From positions 1,143 to 20,953 of the forward strand of contig DEIT01000186.1 in assembly GCA_002352635.1 (NCBI GenBank): DNA of 19,811 nt. Reading direction: 5' to 3'. The first letter of the stretch is position 1; each line of letters starts with the position of its first letter. The DNA is from Hyphomicrobiaceae bacterium UBA2767. Its GTDB lineage: Bacteria > Pseudomonadota > Alphaproteobacteria > Rhizobiales > Methyloligellaceae. The notes beneath the pieces are model-generated. The model was not told the origin of the DNA and did no database searches. It worked only from the letters and a program-made list of their open reading frames with translations. The position numbers and the translations under genes are program-made. Positions 15,032 to 19,811 of this stretch are shown one piece after another.

Positions 15032-15598
15032 ATGCGTATGGCGTACCATTCCGGCGTCAAAACCTTGTTGCGCGAAGCTGTGTCATGGATGGCTGTCGTG
15101 ACGATTGGCTTTGGCGGTGTCTACTTCTTTGATGACATTCGTAGCTTAGCTGCAAAAACAATCGCCATTGCAGTTCCCCTGTCTGAGCCTTCAATTCCAG
15201 AGCCGCGCTCGAGTGATGAAGGTTTCGAACGCTCTGTCACGCTGAAGGCAGACGGGAGGGGACACTTTGTCACCCGGGCGTATATCAACGGGCAACCTAT
15301 CGTTGTAATGGTAGATACCGGTGCGACAAGGCTTGCCCTGACCTACGAGGATGCAGACCGTTTAGGCCTGAGGCCGCGTGATAGTGAGTTTACGATGAAG
15401 TCGAATACTGCAAACGGCATCGCGCGTGCCGCACCCATCACGATCAACAGCGCCCGCATCGGTGACGTGGAGGTTAAAAATCTGCAAGGCTCGATTTCAG
15501 AGCCAGGTAGATTGGGCGTCACATTGCTTGGTATGGAGTTTATTCGCCGGCTGGAACGCTTCGAGTTGCGCGGACAAGAGCTCATGCTGGTTGAATAA
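15032..15598 (+). CDS. Second retropepsin-like aspartic protease, single membrane anchor
   Basis: The ATG at 15032 is chosen because CGGGGGT lies 3-8 bases upstream; ATG 15038 and an in-frame TTG at 15011 are alternatives. The 188-residue protein has one hydrophobic segment (about 16-33, ending GVYFF), then a probable periplasmic domain. Asp95-Thr-Gly97 in VMVDTGATRLAL is the catalytic motif. Sequence landmarks shared in order with the preceding gene are GHF, NG, VDTGA, TANG, IG-x-V-x-V, the PG-x-L stretch and LLGM-x-F-x-x-RL. The shared core shows that the two arose by tandem duplication or are old paralogues. It lacks the first paralogue's extra two membrane helices. The protease could act alone as a homodimer or pair with its neighbour; nothing in the sequence decides. 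Confidence 0.82.
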   Translation: MRMAYHSGVKTLLREAVSWMAVVTIGFGGVYFFDDIRSLAAKTIAIAVPLSEPSIPEPRSSDEGFERSVTLKADGRGHFVTRAYINGQPIVVMVDTGATRLALTYEDADRLGLRPRDSEFTMKSNTANGIARAAPITINSARIGDVEVKNLQGSISEPGRLGVTLLGMEFIRRLERFELRGQELMLVE

Positions 15599-15609
15599 GA
15601 CTGAGATCA

Positions 15610-15632
15610 GCCAACAAGACGCAATTGTTGGC
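15610..15632. repeat. Perfect 8-bp hairpin upstream of the phosphomannomutase gene
   Basis: GCCAACAA (15610-15617) and TTGTTGGC (15625-15632) are perfect inverted repeats around a 7-base loop, 12 bases after the protease stop. No T-run follows, so an intrinsic terminator is unlikely; an operator or an mRNA-stabilising hairpin is more plausible. Confidence 0.45.
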
Positions 15633-15645
15633 GAGCATCTGTTCC

Positions 15646-15655
15646 ACTAATTAGT
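15646..15655. promoter_or_regulatory. 10-bp palindrome ACTAATTAGT ahead of the phosphomannomutase gene
   Basis: A perfect 10-bp palindrome sits 31 bases before the start codon, 14 bases past the hairpin above. It might be a repressor or activator site, or part of a promoter; the binding protein cannot be named. Confidence 0.3.
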
Positions 15656-15685
15656 TCAACAAACCTGCCGCTGAGGTACGAGGCC

Positions 15686-17185
15686 ATGTTTCCAAAGCCG
15701 CGCACAGATCTGACGCCCAATACAGCCGACTTCGAACGGCTGCCCTTTATAAAACCGACCGGCTTTCGCGAATACGATGCGCGATGGCTTTATCCCGATG
15801 AAATCAATCTCATGGGCTTGCAGGCCATCGGTCTCGGCCTCGCGGCCCTCTTTCGCAGCCGAGGCGTTGCCCCCCGTATCGTGACCGGCCACGACTACCG
15901 CTCCTATTCGGCAGCCATCAAACAGGCGCTCACGTCAGGTATGCTGGCAGGGGGCATGGAGGTACACGACATCGGACTCGCGCTGTCTCCAATGGCCTAT
16001 TTCGCGCAATTCGATCTGGAGATAGAAGGTGTGGCCATGGTCACCGCCAGCCACAACGACAATGGCTGGACCGGCATAAAAATGGGGCTTGCGCGGCCCC
16101 TCACCTTCGGACCTGATGAAGTTTCCGCCCTTAAGGAAATCGTATTTGGTGCCGCTTTCGATACAACCGGCGGCGGCTCTTATCACTACCACCCCGAGGT
16201 GCGTGATCATTACATTTCAGATCTGACCGGCCGAGACAAACTGACGCGCAAGCTGAAGGTTGTTGCCGCCTGCGGCAACGGAACGGCTGGTGCGTTTGCA
16301 CCTCAGATTCTTGAAGCCGCCGGCTGCGAGGTTGTGCCGCTGGACTGTGATCCCGACCATAGCTTTCCGAATTACAATCCCAATCCAGAAGATATGGAAA
16401 TGCTGCATGCCATGCGCGACGCTGTCCTGGCTTCAGGTGCCGACGTGGGATTTGGATTTGATGGCGATGGCGACCGCTGCGGCGTTGTCGACAATGAGGG
16501 AAATCCCATTTTTGCCGACAAGGTCGGAGTGATGCTGGCGCGCGATATTTCAGCACAACACGCGAATGCCAAATTTGTGGCGGACGTGAAATCGACCGGA
16601 CTGTTCATGACCGATCCCGTTCTGAAGGAAAACGGCGCGACCTGCGATTACTGGAAGACCGGCCATTCCTATATGAAGCGCTACAGCCACGAAACAGGCG
16701 CGCTTGTCGGTTTTGAGAAGTCGGGCCATTTCTTCTTCAATCCGCCACTTGGTCGCGGTTACGATGACGGCTTTGTAGCAGCGCTTGCCGTGTGCGACAT
16801 GCTTGACCGGTCTGAAGGAAAATCATTGGCTGAGCTACAGCGTGCCCTGCCCCAGACTTGGCAATCCCCCACCATGTCGCCTCATTGTGCAGATGAAATC
16901 AAATATGACGTTGTGGACCGCGCGATCACGCATTTTTCAGACGTTGCATCCAGCGGTGGTCAACTCGCGGGTCAGACGGTTCGCGATCTCATCACCGTCA
17001 ATGGCATCCGCATCGTTCTGGAGGACGGCACATGGGGACTGGTCCGCGCATCATCAAACAAGCCCGAACTCGTGGTTGTCGTCGAGAGCCCAACCTCGGA
17101 AGAGAACATGCGGGCGATCTTTGCGGAGATTGACGGGTATTTGTCGACGCAGTCCGAGGTGGGTGAATACAATCAGAAAATCTGA
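15686..17185 (+). CDS. Phosphomannomutase/phosphoglucomutase
   Basis: The 499-residue protein is an alpha-D-phosphohexomutase (ManB/AlgC type) that interconverts mannose-6-P and mannose-1-P, and usually glucose-6-P and glucose-1-P. It thereby feeds GDP-mannose and other nucleotide sugars into surface polysaccharides. All four active-site elements are visible. The phosphoserine loop is TASHNDNGWTG with Ser122. The metal loop is DGDGDR (259-264). The sugar-specificity loop is GFEKSGHFF with Glu344, Ser346 and His348; GEMSGH is the usual form, so Lys and a shifted Ser are a variant. The phosphate-binding loop is RASSNKP (454-460). GAGGTACGAGG precedes the ATG. The length suits the bacterial enzyme (about 460-500). 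It follows the protease pair on the same strand, but a hairpin and a palindrome lie between them. Confidence 0.93.
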   Translation: MFPKPRTDLTPNTADFERLPFIKPTGFREYDARWLYPDEINLMGLQAIGLGLAALFRSRGVAPRIVTGHDYRSYSAAIKQALTSGMLAGGMEVHDIGLALSPMAYFAQFDLEIEGVAMVTASHNDNGWTGIKMGLARPLTFGPDEVSALKEIVFGAAFDTTGGGSYHYHPEVRDHYISDLTGRDKLTRKLKVVAACGNGTAGAFAPQILEAAGCEVVPLDCDPDHSFPNYNPNPEDMEMLHAMRDAVLASGADVGFGFDGDGDRCGVVDNEGNPIFADKVGVMLARDISAQHANAKFVADVKSTGLFMTDPVLKENGATCDYWKTGHSYMKRYSHETGALVGFEKSGHFFFNPPLGRGYDDGFVAALAVCDMLDRSEGKSLAELQRALPQTWQSPTMSPHCADEIKYDVVDRAITHFSDVASSGGQLAGQTVRDLITVNGIRIVLEDGTWGLVRASSNKPELVVVVESPTSEENMRAIFAEIDGYLSTQSEVGEYNQKI

Positions 17186-17307
17186 ATTGACCCCAAATTT
17201 TCAACCGGCCTTAGAATCAGAAACAACACACACCATATGGACAGAAGGGGCCAAGGTTTCGTACCAAATAGGATCCGTTAACAAAAATTGACCGCGGCCG
17301 GGCTAAA

Positions 17308-17976
17308 ATGCCCAAACCGTCATTGTTGAGCAGGCATAATCCTGAGATGAGCTTTACGCGCCAATTCAGTTTGATTGAAAGGTTCGGGCGTCTTGTGCGT
17401 TATCGCCTGCACGTCCCGATGCTGCGCAACAGGGCCACACCAGATCATATCGCACGTGGCGTCATGATTGGCATGATCTGGGCCATGACCCCGTTTTTCG
17501 GGTTTCATATGGCACTGGTGTTTGTGACCTGGCTGATTACCACCCGTGTGTTTGGCTGGGACTTCTGCCTCGTTAACGGCCTCGCCTGGACCTGGACCAC
17601 CAATATTCTCACCATTATCCCGGCTTACTACCTGTTCTATCTTACAGGTCAGATCTTGATGGGGAATTTCTTGGACCCGCTCGGATATGAGGCGTTCAAG
17701 TCCCTCTTCGTCATTACCGAACATCAGGGTTCGGACATGTTTTCGACCCTTGCAGCCCAGCTCGACGCCCTTTGGAAACTGTTCGGCATACCGCTCTTCG
17801 TCGGATCGGCCCTGTGGGCCGCGATCAGTGGCTGGGTATCCTACAAGTTGAGCCTCGGCTTTGTGCAGCGCTATCAGGAGCACCGCGCGAGCAAAATGGC
17901 CAAAGCGAAGAAGTCTAACGGCCAATCGCGCGTCAAGCCCCTTTCCTCCGGGGGGCAAGGCGAACAGAAAGCCTAA
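17308..17976 (+). CDS. DUF2062 membrane protein
   Basis: The 222-residue product carries the DUF2062 domain over about residues 25-185. ARGVMIGMIWAMTPFFGFHM (49-68) is the family's glycine-rich first helix with the TPF-x-G motif. It is followed by the NGLAWTWTTNILTIIPAYYL segment (90-109), where other members read gtWitNP-x-T. A third helix lies at about 162-182. The C-terminal 35 residues are basic and rich in Lys, Ser and Gly. No biochemical role is established for the family; several members neighbour envelope-biosynthesis genes. The ribosome site is weak for the ATG at 17308, and the ATG at 17347 (MSFTRQFSL) is an equally good alternative. It sits 122 bases behind the mutase and converges on the permease gene with 9 bases between. 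Confidence 0.78.
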   Translation: MPKPSLLSRHNPEMSFTRQFSLIERFGRLVRYRLHVPMLRNRATPDHIARGVMIGMIWAMTPFFGFHMALVFVTWLITTRVFGWDFCLVNGLAWTWTTNILTIIPAYYLFYLTGQILMGNFLDPLGYEAFKSLFVITEHQGSDMFSTLAAQLDALWKLFGIPLFVGSALWAAISGWVSYKLSLGFVQRYQEHRASKMAKAKKSNGQSRVKPLSSGGQGEQKA

Positions 17977-17985
17977 CCCCGCGCA

Positions 17986-18813
17986 TCAAATTAGCGTTGC
18001 AAAGAACCGAACCGCCACCAGCGCAAGAAACGTCGCAAAAGCGAATTCCAGCTTGCGCCGGGAGATGCCGTGCGCCAGCCGGACACCCAATGGGGCAGCC
18101 AGTACGCTGGCCGGCACAATGATGAGTACGCTCAAAAGGCTGACATAGCCGAGCGAGCCAGGCGGTGTGCCGGCGACGCCCCAACCGGCCCAGATGAAGC
18201 CAAGCGTCCCGGGAATGGCAATGATCGGACCGAACCCTGACGATGTACCAACGGCCTGATGGATCGGCCTGCCATAGAGCGTCATCATCATCGTGATAAA
18301 TGCCCCGCCCCCGATGCTCATAAGGGTAGAAATCGCACCGACGAACAGACCATATGCCGCGCGCAAAGGATTGCCGGGAATGTGATCTCCCAACTTCCAG
18401 CTTTCCCGACCAAAATAGAGCTTGAGAGACATCACCGTCGCCGCCCCCGCCCAGATAGCGGTCAGGACATTGTTGTCGGAATAACGCGCTATCAGCGTGC
18501 CGATCACGACTCCGACAACCACAGGGACTGCCATGGTGCGAATGATATCCATATCCACCGCGCCCTTGGCCTTGTGCGAGTAGAACGAACGCATCGATGT
18601 CGGCATGATGACTGCAAGCGAGGTGCCCACGCACATATGCATCAACACCGCTTCCTCGACACCCATTGCAGAGAAAAGTTCATACAGGATCGGAACCATG
18701 ATGCCGCCGCCGCCGATACCAAGCAGCCCCGCGAGCACGCCCATAACGAAGCCACCACCGAGCATCAAGGCAAGCAGCCAGACGATCTCGCCTGTTGGCA
18801 ATCCGAAATCCAT
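17986..18813 (-). CDS. TauE/SafE family sulfite-exporter-like permease
   Basis: The 275-residue protein has about eight membrane helices and the internal duplication of the TauE/SafE (DUF81) family. The first half has GLLGIGGGGIMVP (29-41) and the second LMSIGGGAF (164-172), both with the characteristic IGGGG/A turn. PTSMRSFYSHKAKGAVD (71-87) is the conserved cytoplasmic loop. Members move sulfite, sulfoacetate, thiosulfate or other small sulfur or organic anions across the inner membrane; the substrate here is not inferable. TGAGGA lies 7 bases before the ATG. It starts 26 bases downstream of the dusA stop, so the two are probably co-transcribed, though no functional link is evident. Confidence 0.92.
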   Translation of the reverse strand: MDFGLPTGEIVWLLALMLGGGFVMGVLAGLLGIGGGGIMVPILYELFSAMGVEEAVLMHMCVGTSLAVIMPTSMRSFYSHKAKGAVDMDIIRTMAVPVVVGVVIGTLIARYSDNNVLTAIWAGAATVMSLKLYFGRESWKLGDHIPGNPLRAAYGLFVGAISTLMSIGGGAFITMMMTLYGRPIHQAVGTSSGFGPIIAIPGTLGFIWAGWGVAGTPPGSLGYVSLLSVLIIVPASVLAAPLGVRLAHGISRRKLEFAFATFLALVAVRFFATLI

Positions 18814-18839
18814 GGAAATTCCTCAAAGATCCCTTGCGG

Positions 18840-19811
18840 TTATTCAGCCGCAACCGGTGCGCTATGCATACGCGTATCGCTCATACGCGCCAAGCACTCT
18901 TTGAGAACTTCAATCCCCGCACCGTCACGGGCGCTTTCTTCACTCAGATGGCGGCGAAAACCACGCGCTCCGGGCTCACCATTGTAGAGACCCAGAATAT
19001 GCCGGATGAGATGGTGCAGACGTGTGCCCCACGCCAGCTCGCGTTCGGCATAGCTGATGAAGCGTTCAAGCGCCTCTTCGCGCGTTGGCACGCGCGCATC
19101 AACATGGCCAAAAATCCGGGCATCCACTTCTGCCAGAAGAAAAGGATTGTGATAAGCCGCCCGGCCCAGCATCACGCCGTCGACACGGGACAAATGCTCT
19201 TCGGCTTCATCCAGGCTCTCAATGCCACCATTGATGCAGATTTCAAGATCAGGATGAGCCTGCTTCAAGCGGTGGACGCGCCCGTGATCCAACGGCGGCA
19301 CATCACGGTTCTGCTTCGGGCTCAAACCATCAAGCCAGGCCTTGCGCGCGTGAACGATGAATGTCCTGCAGCCGCCATCTGCAACCGTCGTAACAAACCG
19401 CTCCAGATCCGCTTCACTGTCCTGATCGTCGATACCTATGCGGCACTTGACCGTAACGGGGATACTCACATCAGCCTGCATAGCCTGGACGCAGCGTGAA
19501 ACAAGGTCTGGTTCCGCCATGAGACATGCGCCAAAACGGCCCGACTGCACCCGGTCGGAAGGGCACCCGATATTGAGATTGATTTCGCGATACCCGAAGT
19601 CCTCACCGATACGGGCAGCTTCGGCCAATTGCGCCGGTTCGCTTCCACCCAATTGCAGCGCCACGGGTTGTTCGCTCGGGTCAAACCCAAGCAGCCTGTT
19701 TCGATCGCCATGGATTACCGCAGCCGCCGTGACCATCTCGGTATATAACAAGGCGCGGGCCGAAATCAGCCGCATGAAAAAGCGGCAATGACGGTCTGTC
19801 CAGTCCATCAT
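18840..19811 (-). CDS. dusA: tRNA-dihydrouridine(20/20a) synthase DusA, N-terminus beyond window edge
   Basis: The gene enters from the right edge and 323 residues are visible. The first visible residues MMDWTDRHCR belong to the conserved FS-x-APMMDWTDRHCR start of DusA, so the true start lies a few to some twenty codons outside. DusA is an FMN flavoenzyme that reduces uridine at tRNA positions 20/20a with NADPH. The TIM-barrel markers are in order: LLYTEMVT near residue 21, INLNIGCPSDRV with catalytic Cys83, the FMN-phosphate segments CINGGI (191-196) and VMLGRAAY (213-220), and VHARKAWLDGLSPKQNR (153-169), the DusA-specific substrate loop. Its stop is 26 bases before the permease start. Confidence 0.95.
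   Translation of the reverse strand: MMDWTDRHCRFFMRLISARALLYTEMVTAAAVIHGDRNRLLGFDPSEQPVALQLGGSEPAQLAEAARIGEDFGYREINLNIGCPSDRVQSGRFGACLMAEPDLVSRCVQAMQADVSIPVTVKCRIGIDDQDSEADLERFVTTVADGGCRTFIVHARKAWLDGLSPKQNRDVPPLDHGRVHRLKQAHPDLEICINGGIESLDEAEEHLSRVDGVMLGRAAYHNPFLLAEVDARIFGHVDARVPTREEALERFISYAERELAWGTRLHHLIRHILGLYNGEPGARGFRRHLSEESARDGAGIEVLKECLARMSDTRMHSAPVAAE

Noticed and set aside
17186..17307. Gap after the mutase gene, inspected for a terminator or mobile-element remnant
   Set aside because: Only a short repeated AATTGACC and no stable hairpin or terminal repeats; it looks like a plain intergenic region.
17320..17958. 212-codon minus-strand frame opposite the DUF2062 gene
   Set aside because: It mirrors the real gene; the product is His/Gly/Pro-rich with no domain, while the plus strand has a recognisable membrane domain.
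18259..18987. 242-codon plus-strand frame opposite the TauE/SafE and dusA genes
   Set aside because: It crosses two well-supported antisense genes and has a His/Arg-rich, non-protein-like composition.

Overview
The window looks like ordinary chromosome of an alphaproteobacterium, most likely Hyphomicrobiales (Rhizobiales) or a close relative. The basis is the moderately high GC by eye and the gene families: two Lrp/AsnC regulators of rhizobial type, a PleC/DivJ/PdhS-style histidine kinase, paired small DTG (retropepsin-like) aspartic proteases, a YfcG-type GST, a DUF2062 protein and a 500-residue phosphomannomutase. No species can be named. I see no tRNA, rRNA, CRISPR array, insertion sequence, phage gene or attachment site. 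Both ends cut a gene: a yfcG-like GST on the left and dusA on the right.

Layout. (1) 1-1517, minus strand: the 5' part of a YfcG-like GST and an AEC-family permease. (2) 1759-4017, plus strand: a doubtful 69-residue ORF, an orphan 2-oxoglutarate/Fe(II) oxygenase, a GNAT acetyltransferase and an exported Sel1-repeat protein. (3) 4048-7769, minus strand: cyclopropane fatty acid synthase, preceded by an 804-residue thiamine-diphosphate E1/transketolase-like enzyme. (4) 7955-9810, plus strand: an Lrp/AsnC regulator divergent from the E1-like gene, then a beta-hydroxyacid dehydrogenase and a PaaI-type thioesterase 3 bases apart. (5) 9867-12303, minus strand: a second Lrp/AsnC regulator, a uracil-DNA-glycosylase-superfamily protein, a GST and a membrane-anchored thermonuclease-like protein. 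(6) 12565-17976, plus strand: a membrane histidine kinase, two tandem retropepsin-like membrane proteases, a phosphomannomutase/phosphoglucomutase and a DUF2062 membrane protein. (7) 17986-19811, minus strand: a TauE/SafE permease and dusA.

How the genes may work together. The first Lrp regulator and the E1-like gene share a 185-bp AT-rich divergent region containing repeated ATTG-N7-CAAT motifs. With the dehydrogenase and thioesterase behind the regulator, this suggests an amino-acid or 2-oxo-acid catabolic module under Lrp control. The kinase followed by two divergent DTG proteases suggests envelope or cell-cycle signalling coupled to periplasmic proteolysis, by analogy with PleC/PodJ/PerP in Caulobacter. 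Both readings are inference from gene order and motifs. Most other genes are housekeeping or stress genes with no obvious link to each other.

Intergenic space is short. The longest stretch without a confident gene is 1518-2139, which holds only the weak 69-residue ORF at 1759-1968. The two regulatory-looking gaps are 7770-7954 and 12304-12564. I found no strong Rho-independent terminator.
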